Positions 16,354-24,717 of a DNA stretch of 64,000 nucleotides are shown here, piece by piece. The first letter of the stretch is position 1, and every line of letters begins with the position of its first letter. A program made the translations under genes and the position numbers. The notes beneath the pieces were generated by a model. The model made no database searches, was not told where the DNA came from, and saw only the letters and a program-made list of their open reading frames with translations. Source of the DNA: an uncultured Brachyspira sp. Its GTDB lineage: Bacteria > Spirochaetota > Brachyspiria > Brachyspirales > Brachyspiraceae. The stretch spans positions 86,199 through 150,198 of the forward strand of contig NZ_CAJUPR010000003.1 in NCBI RefSeq assembly GCF_910588665.1. The letters run 5' to 3'.

Positions 16354-18303
16354 TTAAAAATTATATCCAAGTTCAAACTCCCATGTAAAAGGTTTGGCAA
16401 CGGAATATTCTGAAAGTATCGGGGTTTTATTAAAAATATTTTTAAAATGCATTGAAAATATCAAATGACTGAACCATACTGAGTAAAATGATATATTAAA
16501 ATCATGAAATATTTGTGAGTATATTATCGGTCTGTAATCAGATAGAGGTCTTTTAGAAGAATAAGTATAATAAATATTTAATGATAATGAAGTTAATATT
16601 TTATTTTTTGCAATAAAGTCATATCCTAATAATGTGGCCGCAGTATGTTCAGGCAGTCCTATTTTAGGTAATTTGTCTTTTCCCATAAATCCGAGCTGAT
16701 ATGAATAGCCTAATTTAATTTTTATTTTATGATACTCGGCAAAGGATATATCATATCCTATACTTGAATTAAATATATGAGAAAAGGCTGTGTCTACATT
16801 TTTAGGTATTTCAGAATAATAAACTATTTTATTTGTGTATGCTGTATATGCATAGGAGGCTTCTATTATTAAATTTGACAAAGGCTTTAATATTAATTTT
16901 GTAAGTAATTGATTATAGCTTTCAGGCAGCAGTTTAGGATTGCTTAATTTTCCGTAATATAAATCATTAAAAGTGGGAGATGTATAATCGCTTATATAGC
17001 ATACATACAATCCGTAGCCTTTATAAAAATTTAAATTAAATCCTGCATTATAAGACAAATAATTATTATTTTTCTCATTTGTAAATTTTTCATTTTGGTA
17101 TTCATATTTTATGCTTGGAAGAATTGAAAATATAGGGGAGGAATCGTCCCAATATCCGAATGATAACTGCATATCGTATTTAAGCGAAAGAGAATGTCTT
17201 TGAGGATAATAATAAAAATTAGTTTCTACTGCATTGGTGTCTTCTGTCAGAATATTGTATCTGTATTCAGGCATTAATTTATTATACAGTGTTACAGTGT
17301 CAGGTAAAAGCTCGTCCATTCTTGAAAGAGTTGTATTTAAGCTTACCGCATGCGATTTATAATCGGATACAAATTTCCCGTCTTTATAATATGGTCTGTC
17401 TGTAAAAGAATCAAATAAATATGATAAATTAATATTATAATCCATTATATCGGAAAATCCGTTATATGATACGGAAGATAGAAGAGTGGTAAAAGCAAAC
17501 CAAGAATCCGTTTTGCTTATGGGCGGAATGTCTTTTTGCGACGATGAGCTTGAATACGATATATCTGCAAATGCATTAATATAATTTTTATTATCAAATG
17601 TATATTTATAATTAGCCGATGAATTAACTATAAACTGCCTATTATCCGTTATATATCCTTCTATATTGTTTCCAGACATATTGTTAAAGTTATAATAATA
17701 GTTTCCGCTGCTGTAATAAGAATCCGCAGTAAAGGTAAATATTTGATGTTTGTCTATATTTTTTGAAAATAATATTGAAGGTCTTACTGTATTATAAGCT
17801 CCGTAGCCTAAAGATATTAAAAGTATATCCTGAAGAGGAGTTTTTGTGGTAATATAAATACTGTTTCCTATAATTTCAATTTTTTCTATTAAATTTGCAG
17901 GTATTCTTCTTAAATCTACGCCCGCATCGGCATTTCCTTTTGCAGTATTCATAAGAATGCCGTTAATATATATTCTTATATTGTCTCCGTTCGCTCCTGC
18001 AGGATCAATAACTTCATTGCCCATGTATGTTCCTTTATTTACAAACCCAGGCTGATTTGCAAGAACTTCCTGAGCATTTTTATAGCCCATTCTTTCTATC
18101 TCTTCAGAGTCTATTATTTTGTTATTTATGCTGACGGGTGTTTTTTTAGATGATGCATTATTATTTGCTTGCTTGATTTTATCTTTATTGGTTATTTCAG
18201 TCTGAGAAGTAATCCATATACCGCCTTTCAGCTCTTTTATAAGGTAAGTCTGAGAATATAATAAACCGCTTAATAGTATTAGTATTATAATATATTTTTT
18301 CAT
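16354..18303 (-). CDS. btuB: BtuB-like TonB-dependent outer-membrane receptor
   Basis: 649 residues: a signal peptide ending near SQ (17-18), then a plug domain of about 130 residues with an ERMGYKNAQEVLANQPGF motif, NIRIYINGI and RRIPANLIEKIEIIG. A long barrel of alternating aromatic beta strands follows, ending in aromatic FELGYNF as outer-membrane barrels do. Such receptors import large nutrients using TonB-ExbB energy. The operon of two lipoprotein genes and this gene is preceded by a cobalamin riboswitch, so vitamin B12 or a corrinoid is the likely ligand. A short intergenic gap (4 nt) joins it to the upstream lipoprotein gene. Confidence 0.88.
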   Translation of the reverse strand: MKKYIIILILLSGLLYSQTYLIKELKGGIWITSQTEITNKDKIKQANNNASSKKTPVSINNKIIDSEEIERMGYKNAQEVLANQPGFVNKGTYMGNEVIDPAGANGDNIRIYINGILMNTAKGNADAGVDLRRIPANLIEKIEIIGNSIYITTKTPLQDILLISLGYGAYNTVRPSILFSKNIDKHQIFTFTADSYYSSGNYYYNFNNMSGNNIEGYITDNRQFIVNSSANYKYTFDNKNYINAFADISYSSSSSQKDIPPISKTDSWFAFTTLLSSVSYNGFSDIMDYNINLSYLFDSFTDRPYYKDGKFVSDYKSHAVSLNTTLSRMDELLPDTVTLYNKLMPEYRYNILTEDTNAVETNFYYYPQRHSLSLKYDMQLSFGYWDDSSPIFSILPSIKYEYQNEKFTNEKNNNYLSYNAGFNLNFYKGYGLYVCYISDYTSPTFNDLYYGKLSNPKLLPESYNQLLTKLILKPLSNLIIEASYAYTAYTNKIVYYSEIPKNVDTAFSHIFNSSIGYDISFAEYHKIKIKLGYSYQLGFMGKDKLPKIGLPEHTAATLLGYDFIAKNKILTSLSLNIYYTYSSKRPLSDYRPIIYSQIFHDFNISFYSVWFSHLIFSMHFKNIFNKTPILSEYSVAKPFTWEFELGYNF

Positions 18304-18307
18304 ATAT

Positions 18308-18820
18308 TTAATTTAATTTTAAATATCCGAATATAAAATCATATTTAATCCATTCTGAGCCTCCTCCGTAAAAAGCCAATTCCCTTCCTTCTTCATCTAT
18401 TATTATGAGTCTGTAGCGTGCATACATTCCTGTTCCCGCTTTATTATCCCAATATATACCCGCCAAATATTTTTTATTATTATATTCATATATTCCGCAA
18501 TCAGTAATTGTAGTTCTTGGATTTGCAGTATCATTATTATCGAAATAGTTTCCGTTTGTATCAAAAAATCCTATTTTGCTATAGCAATTTTTGTATTCAT
18601 AAACATCTTTTAAAGATATAAAATTAGTCCATTTACTTTTTAGAATGTCTTTATCTGCAGCATTTAGTTCTTCTTTTTTATTTCCGTATAGACAATTATG
18701 TTTTCCAAAAGTTACGGCTCTTACAGATGAAATATTTTGATTATTGCCGCTTGGATTCATCAAAGGATTAGAACAAGCAAAAACAGAAAATATTAAAATT
18801 AATAGGTATAATTTTTTCAT
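18308..18820 (-). CDS. Lipoprotein in riboswitch-controlled B12 receptor operon (second)
   Basis: 170 residues with a signal peptide and lipobox VFACS (Cys16). The mature part has two conserved-looking aromatic segments and several cysteines (C43, C79, C108 approximately), and ends in a hydrophobic strand. No family recognised. It starts 2 nt after the preceding lipoprotein gene ends and is 4 nt before the receptor gene, so the three are surely cotranscribed. By analogy with the surface lipoproteins BtuG and BtuH of Bacteroidetes, a corrinoid-capture role is possible, but this is inference from position only. Confidence 0.8.
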   Translation of the reverse strand: MKKLYLLILIFSVFACSNPLMNPSGNNQNISSVRAVTFGKHNCLYGNKKEELNAADKDILKSKWTNFISLKDVYEYKNCYSKIGFFDTNGNYFDNNDTANPRTTITDCGIYEYNNKKYLAGIYWDNKAGTGMYARYRLIIIDEEGRELAFYGGGSEWIKYDFIFGYLKLN

Positions 18821-18822
18821 AA

Positions 18823-19266
18823 TTATTCTACGGCTTTACAAGATGAATATATGCTGAAATAACCGTTTGCTATAGTAAATTCTTCTTTTGCTTTTACTAA
18901 TGTATCGGCAGAAGATACCCCCCCCTTATAAGCGCCTGAAATAGATATGCTTTCTTTAGTTAAATCTTTAAATGAAACCGCATAGTATTTTCCGACATCT
19001 GTATTTGTATGAGCTTTTGTATATTGTCCGTATATTATTCCTTCAGCATCATTAATCCAATAAATATCTTTTATATTAAAAGAATATGATGTATTTCCCT
19101 TATAAATAGATTCAAATTTATAGTCTGTAATAAGATAGTAATTAGTGCCGTACTGAGTATCTTTATCCTGCCATTTTTTCATTAGATTTTGTATAGGACT
19201 ATTATTACATGATGATAAAAAGACTGATAGTATTAACAGAGTTAGAAAAGAAAATTTGATTTGCAT
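18823..19266 (-). CDS. Lipoprotein in riboswitch-controlled B12 receptor operon (first)
   Basis: 147 residues with lipobox LSSC (Cys20) and a mature part rich in Tyr and Ser. A longer frame begins at 19311, but the start is 19266: AAAGGAG lies 8 nt before it and the sequence from there is a clean signal peptide (MQIKFSFLTLLILSVFLSSC). This ribosome-binding site is the target of the riboswitch platform. No family recognised. It is the first gene of a three-gene operon with a second lipoprotein and a BtuB-like receptor, so a role in B12 capture is suggested by context. Confidence 0.82.
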   Translation of the reverse strand: MQIKFSFLTLLILSVFLSSCNNSPIQNLMKKWQDKDTQYGTNYYLITDYKFESIYKGNTSYSFNIKDIYWINDAEGIIYGQYTKAHTNTDVGKYYAVSFKDLTKESISISGAYKGGVSSADTLVKAKEEFTIANGYFSIYSSCKAVE

Positions 19267-19273
19267 AAATAAT

Positions 19274-19346
19274 GCTCCTTTATTTAAATAAACTAAAAAC
19301 TGTTTTAACAAAGGAGCGCATATTAAAAAAATATTTTAGTGCGCTC
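19274..19346 (-). promoter_or_regulatory. Riboswitch expression platform: two exclusive pairings at a ribosome-binding site
   Basis: On the minus-strand RNA, the segment at 19310-19317 (GCUCCUUU) is fully complementary to the ribosome-binding site at 19274-19281 (AAAGGAGC), an 8-bp sequestering helix. The overlapping segment 19314-19320 (UGCGCUC) is instead complementary to 19340-19346 (GAGCGCA), a 7-bp helix next to the aptamer. Bases 19314-19317 are needed by both, so only one can form. The layout implies translational control of the operon. Confidence 0.75.
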
Positions 19347-19352
19347 GACTTT

Positions 19353-19461
19353 TTATGGTATCCGACTTCGTTAATAATTATAAAAAAATTAAGCTTTACG
19401 GTTGCGTGCCAGCGAAGGATTTGCACCTTCATTCCCATGCTGATTATTTAATAATCAGCCT
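19353..19461 (-). promoter_or_regulatory. Cobalamin riboswitch aptamer
   Basis: Read on the minus strand, the conserved core is present in order: an 8-bp hairpin (GCTGATTA/TAATCAGC), then GGGAA, GGTGCAAATCC, GCTGGCACGCAACCGTAA and, after an A/T-rich segment, AGTCGGATACC, a good B12 box. These are hallmark positions of cobalamin riboswitches. It lies between a strong promoter and the lipoprotein-lipoprotein-receptor operon. Confidence 0.92.
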
Positions 19462-19465
19462 ATAT

Positions 19466-19494
19466 ATAGTATTATTGTTATATGCTTATGTCAA
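19466..19494 (-). promoter_or_regulatory. Promoter of the B12 receptor operon
   Basis: Minus strand: consensus TTGACA (19489-19494), 17-nt spacer, TACTAT (19466-19471). Transcription would start near 19459, exactly at the riboswitch's 5' hairpin. Confidence 0.8.
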
Positions 19495-19560
19495 GTATAT
19501 AAAGCTATTTTATAAGCAAAATATTATAATATTATATATTTTTATAAATTAAATTATTAA

Positions 19561-19589
19561 TTGACATTATTATTATATAGTAGTATAAT
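19561..19589 (+). promoter_or_regulatory. Full-consensus sigma70 promoter
   Basis: TTGACA (19561-19566), 17 nt, TATAAT (19584-19589), both boxes and spacing ideal. It drives the ABC importer genes at 19638-22341 and is probably strong. Confidence 0.85.
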
Positions 19590-19637
19590 TACTGTATATA
19601 GTTTTTATGATTTTTATCATCAATTAGGAGTTTATTT

Positions 19638-20600
19638 ATGAAGTATTTTTATTATATATTTTTTATAATGTCGGCGGTATTTCTTTCCTGTTCTTCAGGT
19701 TCTTCAAATGCATCGGAAGATAAAGTATTTAAAATAGGAATTATTCAATTAATAGAGCATGATGCTTTAGATGCTTCATACAGAGGTTTTGTTGATGGTC
19801 TTAAAGAAGCTGGCTATGAAGACGGAAAAAATATTATTATAGATTATCAGAATGCTCAGGGAGAGCAGGCTAACTGCGTTACGATAGGACAAAAGTTTAT
19901 TAATGATAAAAGCGATTTGATACTTGCAATAGCAACTCCTGCGGCGCAGGCGGTAGCTAATATGACAAAAGATATACCTATACTTGTTACCGCTGTTACA
20001 GATCCTGCCGCAGCTAAGCTAGTTGCAGATAATAATGCGCCCGGCGGAAATGTTACAGGTACTTCGGATTTAACTCCTGTAGAGGCTCAGATAGAATTAT
20101 TAAATGAGATTACTCCGAACCTAAAAACGGTCGGACTTTTATACTGTTCAAGCGAGCAGAACTCAATATTTCAAATGGATATAGCTAAGAAGAAATTAAA
20201 TTCTATGGGATTAAAATATATAGATGCTGCGGTTGCATCCGCTAATGAAATACAGCAGGTAGTTCAGAGTCTGATAGGGAAAGCTGAGGCTATTTATACG
20301 CCTACTGATAATATGATTGCCGCAGGTATGGCTGCCGTTGCTTTAGCCGCCGAACCTGCAAAACTTCCGGTAGTTTGCGGCGAAGGAGGTATGACTATGC
20401 TTGGAGGTACTGCTACCTATGCTATAAGTTATTATGAACTTGGTAAATTAACAGCTTCTCAGGCAGCTTTTATATTAAAAGGCGAAAAAAAACCTGCCGA
20501 TATGCCTATAGAAACTTTAAAAACTTTTGATTTGGTTGTAAATACTAATATGATTAATAGCATAGGCATAAACATACCTGAATCATTATATAATAAATAA
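19638..20600 (+). CDS. ABC transporter substrate-binding lipoprotein (TrpX-like family)
   Basis: 320 residues with a signal peptide and lipobox FLSC (Cys18). The mature protein starts with FKIGIIQLIEHDALD and continues with YRGFVDGLKEAGY, AIATPAAQAVANMTKDIPILVTAVTDP and a GLLYCSSE segment, the pattern of the TrpX-type (PF04392) binding proteins. Members are thought to bind aromatic amino acids or other small molecules; the ligand here is unknown. TAGGAG precedes the ATG by 7 nt. It is the first gene of a three-gene importer operon. Confidence 0.88.
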   Translation: MKYFYYIFFIMSAVFLSCSSGSSNASEDKVFKIGIIQLIEHDALDASYRGFVDGLKEAGYEDGKNIIIDYQNAQGEQANCVTIGQKFINDKSDLILAIATPAAQAVANMTKDIPILVTAVTDPAAAKLVADNNAPGGNVTGTSDLTPVEAQIELLNEITPNLKTVGLLYCSSEQNSIFQMDIAKKKLNSMGLKYIDAAVASANEIQQVVQSLIGKAEAIYTPTDNMIAAGMAAVALAAEPAKLPVVCGEGGMTMLGGTATYAISYYELGKLTASQAAFILKGEKKPADMPIETLKTFDLVVNTNMINSIGINIPESLYNK

Positions 20601-20625
20601 ACTGATATATTTAAAAGGATTTATA

Positions 20626-21537
20626 ATGTTTCATGGAATTTTTCTGGCTATAGAGGGAGCTGCATCTCAAGGCATAATCTGGGGTATAATGACGCTCGGC
20701 GTTTATATTACCTTTAAGGTTTTAGATTTTGCTGATTTGACTGTTGACGGAAGTTTTGCATTAGGCGGTGCCGTAAGCGCTGTACTTATATCTAATGGTA
20801 TGAATCCTTTTATTACATTATTCTTTGCTTTTATAGCGGGATCTTCGGCCGGATTTATAACAGGATTTTTAAATACAAAACTGCATATACCCGGAATATT
20901 AGCGGGCATTCTTACAATGATAGCTTTGTATTCTATTAATATAAGAGTAATGGGAAACAGACCTAATATACCGCTTTTGGGAATGTCCACATCTTTAACT
21001 GTAATTCAAAATGTGCTGTCTTTGAATAAAATATTGTCGGATTTGCTTATGGGCTTCATATTTTCTGTAATTATTATTCTTATGATGTATTGGTTTTTCG
21101 GCACGGAAATGGGGTGTGCTATAAGAGCTGCTGGAAATAATGAAAATATGATCAGAGCTTTAGGGGTTGATACTAATATTATGAAAATAATAGGACTTAT
21201 GATATCAAATGCTTTAGTTGCCTTATCAGGAGCTTTGGTTACTCAAAGTCAGGGATATGCCGATGTGGGTATGGGTACAGGAACTATAGTTATAGGGCTT
21301 GCTTCCGTTATAATAGGAGAGGTTATATTTGGAAACAGATTCTCATTTTTGTATAAACTTGCTTCCGTTGTAATGGGCTCTATAATATACAGAATAATAA
21401 TTGCCATTGTTCTTCAATTAGGACTTAAAGCCACAGATTTAAAGCTTCTTACAGCTGTGATAGTTGCTGTTGCTCTTTCAGTGCCCGTATTAAATAGAAA
21501 GGTTGCAAAAGCTGTAGGCGGTAAAAGAAAAGGTTAA
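20626..21537 (+). CDS. ABC transporter permease (TrpY-like)
   Basis: 303 residues with about eight hydrophobic segments, including the family motifs VLDFADLTVDGSFALGGA and GAAVSAV-like glycine helices, GCAIRAAGNNENMIRALG (the ATPase contact) and VALSGALVTQSQGYADVGMG. The layout matches branched-chain/TrpY-type permeases. It lies 25 nt after the binding protein and 15 nt before the ATPase. Substrate unknown. Confidence 0.9.
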   Translation: MFHGIFLAIEGAASQGIIWGIMTLGVYITFKVLDFADLTVDGSFALGGAVSAVLISNGMNPFITLFFAFIAGSSAGFITGFLNTKLHIPGILAGILTMIALYSINIRVMGNRPNIPLLGMSTSLTVIQNVLSLNKILSDLLMGFIFSVIIILMMYWFFGTEMGCAIRAAGNNENMIRALGVDTNIMKIIGLMISNALVALSGALVTQSQGYADVGMGTGTIVIGLASVIIGEVIFGNRFSFLYKLASVVMGSIIYRIIIAIVLQLGLKATDLKLLTAVIVAVALSVPVLNRKVAKAVGGKRKG

Positions 21538-21552
21538 TATTGGAGATGCATT

Positions 21553-22341
21553 ATGCTGGAATTAAAAGAAGTTTATAAAACATTTAATAAAGGCTCTATT
21601 ACCGAGAAAAAGGCTATTAAAGGCGTTAATCTTAAGCTAAATGATGGAGATTTTGTTACGGTTATAGGAGGGAACGGAGCCGGAAAATCTACGCTTCTTA
21701 ATTTAATTGCGGGAGTTTATGAAGTTGATTACGGTACTATATCGGTTGACGGAAATGATATTACGGATAAAAAAGAATATGCCAGAGCGGTACTTTTCGG
21801 AAGAGTATTTCAGGATCCGATGATAGGCACTGCTTCAAATATGGGTATAGATGAGAATCTGGCTCTTGCAAAAAGAAAAGGAAAGCCTAGAACTTTAAGA
21901 TGGGGTATAACCCATGACGAAAGAGAAGAATATGTTGAAAAATTAAAAAGGCTTGATTTAGGTCTCGAAAACAGACTTCATTCTAAAGTAGGGCTTTTAT
22001 CAGGAGGACAAAGACAGGCACTTACTCTTCTTATGGCTACTCTTAAAAAGCCGAGACTTTTATTATTAGATGAACATACTGCAGCGCTTGACCCCAAAAC
22101 AGCCAAAAAAGTATTGGAGCTTACAGAAGAGATTATAAGAGAGGATAAACTTACCGCATTTATGGTTACTCATAATATTAAAGACGCTATTCATTACGGA
22201 AACAGACTTATAATGATGAATGACGGCAATATTATATATGATGTTTCAGACAGTGAAAAAAAATCTTTGGAGATATCGGATCTGCTTAAAAAATTTGAAA
22301 CTGCAGACGGGGCTTTAAGCGATAAACTGCTGTTGTCTTGA
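21553..22341 (+). CDS. ABC transporter ATPase (TrpZ-like)
   Basis: 262 residues with Walker A GGNGAGKST (near 41), Q-loop VFQDPMIG, signature LSGGQRQALTLLMA, Walker B LLLLDEHTAALDPKTA and MVTHNI. The His in DEHTAALD (in place of the usual Pro) is typical of this branch of importers. It ends the operon and converges with nrdA. Confidence 0.92.
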   Translation: MLELKEVYKTFNKGSITEKKAIKGVNLKLNDGDFVTVIGGNGAGKSTLLNLIAGVYEVDYGTISVDGNDITDKKEYARAVLFGRVFQDPMIGTASNMGIDENLALAKRKGKPRTLRWGITHDEREEYVEKLKRLDLGLENRLHSKVGLLSGGQRQALTLLMATLKKPRLLLLDEHTAALDPKTAKKVLELTEEIIREDKLTAFMVTHNIKDAIHYGNRLIMMNDGNIIYDVSDSEKKSLEISDLLKKFETADGALSDKLLLS

Positions 22342-22366
22342 TAAATTATTTAATATTATAAAATAG

Positions 22367-24685
22367 TTAAGTGCATGATTCGCATACTTCTTCAAGTTCA
22401 AAATTAGATTTAGGTGTTTTCATATAGTATAAAGTTTTAATACCTAAATCCATAGCATATTGAATATCATTCCAAAGCTCTTTTGCAGATTCAGGTTTAA
22501 TATAATACAAATTTAAAGACTGAGATTGATCAATATACCTTTGTCTTACCGCTGCAAGCTCTATTATTGTTTTTGCAGGTATTGCCCAGCATCTTTCATA
22601 GTACTGCCTGTTTTCTTTAATATTAGGTGCTAAACTAGGCAGGGTCTGTATTCCTTCCTCTACAAAAAATAAATCCACTATAGGTTCTATGCTTTCCGTT
22701 GCAGATACGCTTTTTCCTGAAGTGGCTGTTGGAGCTATAGCACCATGAAATGAAAACCTAACTCCGTTGTTTTTTATGTTTTCAGAAAGCTTATCCCATT
22801 TTTCTTTATCTAGGCTTACATTTAAATTATTTTTTTTGCTATTTAATAATGATAAATGAAAAGGAGTAAGCCCGTCTTTCCATTTTGATTCATTAAATGT
22901 TTTATAAGGTCCTCTTTCCATAGCCAATATATTGGAAGCCTCATATATATGATAATATAAATCGTCAAATACTTTATTTGTAAACTCCAAAGCTTCATTA
23001 TCAGTATATTTTAATTTATTTGATGCAAGAAGATTGGCATAATTTATAACGCCTATTCCTATCGGTCTGTTTTTTTTGTTTGCAATTTCTCCTTCTTTTA
23101 CAGGATAAAATTGCGTATCTATTATATTATCGCATCCTCTCAAAAGGGTATAGCAAAATGATTTTTTATTTTCTAAACTGAAATCTACCCATGACATTAA
23201 ATTAATTGACACTAAATTGCATATTCCTATCTCGCCGCTTTTTTTTGTTTGTATAATCTCATATTCTCCGTCTTCATTTATTATGTATTTTTCTTTTACA
23301 AGTTTTGATGGATAAGAAGGTATTACTATTTCCTGACAGAGATTTGAGGCTCCGACAAATTTATTGACCATATTCTGTTCGTTTATATTGTCTACAAATG
23401 TAAGATATAAATTTCCAGTCTCCTGCCTTACCTTTAATATTTGAAATAACAGATCTTTAGCCTTTATTCTTTTTTTTCTAATGGAAGATTTGCTTTCATA
23501 ATACATATAAGCTACATCAAATTTTTCTCCGTATTCCTCATTGAGCAGAGGAGTTTCTTTAGGGTCAAACAGAGTTACATATTCATCTTTATTAACGCGT
23601 TCTCTGAATATATTGCTTATTCTAATAGAATATACCAATTTTCTGGCTCTGGTATCTTCGGTTCCGCCTGCATCTTTAAGCATAATAAGATCCAGCACAT
23701 CTAAATGCCACCATGGAAATGTTACAACGCATGCTCCCTTTCTCACACCTCCCTGATTGAATGAAGATATAGTTTGCTCAACTCTTTTTATAAAAGGTAT
23801 AGGTCCGTCGGAGCGTCCTCTGTTGGTTTGAATAGTAGAGCCTGATGCCCTTATATAAGAAGCGTCATAGGCTATGCCGCCTGAAAATTTTGAATAAAGC
23901 GCCATATTTCCGTCAGTCTGATTAAGACTCCAAGTATCATCATCAGGAGTATTTAATATACAGCTTGCAAGCTGAGCTTTTATTGTCATACTGTTTGCTA
24001 TTCTAGGCGTTGCAAATGTTATTTCATGTTTTGAAAGCATATCATAAGTTCTTTTTATATATTTTAATCTGTCCGCCTTGCTTATCTCCAATTTGTCTTT
24101 ATTATTGCCTTTATAGTAATCATTATAGAATGAGAACATAGCTGCGACCATGTATGTTATCTGAGGCAGCTCAAGTTTTTTATTGCCTATATTTTTGCAG
24201 TATTTTTTATAGAATATAGCAAGTCCTTTATATGTAAAAAGAAGATCTCTATTCGGATCTATCATAGAATTGATTTTATCCAATTCTTTATCAGTAAAAA
24301 GCTTTATGATATTTTTATCATATATTTTATATTTTACGCCTTTTTTAAAGAATTTTTTTATATGCGGATATGAACCTATCTTTTTAAGTCCATATGTTTC
24401 TTTATATATTTTCATTAAATAGAGTTTTTCTGCTATAGTATCATATATGGGATATAAAGGACTTATCATATTAACAGCTGTATTAATAAGTTCATCATAT
24501 AATACTTCTATTTTCATTTTATCATTAATTTTTATATTTAAGCCTTCTAAAAGCTTGTTTGTAAAAATCTCTTTTTCTTCCGTAGCCCAATTGATTACCT
24601 TTCTTAATTTTTCTTCATTAAAAGGCTCTTCTCTTCCGTCTCTTTTTATAATAATATGTTTTTTATCTTTTGTAAGTTCTATCAT
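22367..24685 (-). CDS. nrdA: Ribonucleoside-diphosphate reductase alpha subunit, class I
   Basis: Makes deoxyribonucleotides with the NrdB radical subunit. The 772-residue protein begins with an ATP-cone (KDKKHIIIKRDGREEPF, residues 6-22 about), has ASNLCQEIVIPS with an active cysteine, GAIAPTATSGKS near the C-terminus and a swinging-arm CESC at the end (C769 and C772-region) for re-reduction by thioredoxin. The ATP-cone implies allosteric dATP inhibition. It lies 32 nt downstream of nrdB; this pair is probably the main aerobic or microaerobic source of dNTPs. Confidence 0.95.
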   Translation of the reverse strand: MIELTKDKKHIIIKRDGREEPFNEEKLRKVINWATEEKEIFTNKLLEGLNIKINDKMKIEVLYDELINTAVNMISPLYPIYDTIAEKLYLMKIYKETYGLKKIGSYPHIKKFFKKGVKYKIYDKNIIKLFTDKELDKINSMIDPNRDLLFTYKGLAIFYKKYCKNIGNKKLELPQITYMVAAMFSFYNDYYKGNNKDKLEISKADRLKYIKRTYDMLSKHEITFATPRIANSMTIKAQLASCILNTPDDDTWSLNQTDGNMALYSKFSGGIAYDASYIRASGSTIQTNRGRSDGPIPFIKRVEQTISSFNQGGVRKGACVVTFPWWHLDVLDLIMLKDAGGTEDTRARKLVYSIRISNIFRERVNKDEYVTLFDPKETPLLNEEYGEKFDVAYMYYESKSSIRKKRIKAKDLLFQILKVRQETGNLYLTFVDNINEQNMVNKFVGASNLCQEIVIPSYPSKLVKEKYIINEDGEYEIIQTKKSGEIGICNLVSINLMSWVDFSLENKKSFCYTLLRGCDNIIDTQFYPVKEGEIANKKNRPIGIGVINYANLLASNKLKYTDNEALEFTNKVFDDLYYHIYEASNILAMERGPYKTFNESKWKDGLTPFHLSLLNSKKNNLNVSLDKEKWDKLSENIKNNGVRFSFHGAIAPTATSGKSVSATESIEPIVDLFFVEEGIQTLPSLAPNIKENRQYYERCWAIPAKTIIELAAVRQRYIDQSQSLNLYYIKPESAKELWNDIQYAMDLGIKTLYYMKTPKSNFELEEVCESCT

Positions 24686-24717
24686 AAATTTTCCCCGTTA
24701 ATTTTTTATATTAATAA

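Noticed and set aside
19381..19440. tRNA-like or other structured RNA
   Set aside because: The conserved blocks fit a cobalamin riboswitch on the minus strand, and no tRNA arms are seen.
19355..19552. Open frame of 65 codons on the plus strand
   Set aside because: It lies across the cobalamin riboswitch and its promoter on the other strand, has no ribosome-binding site and no similarity.
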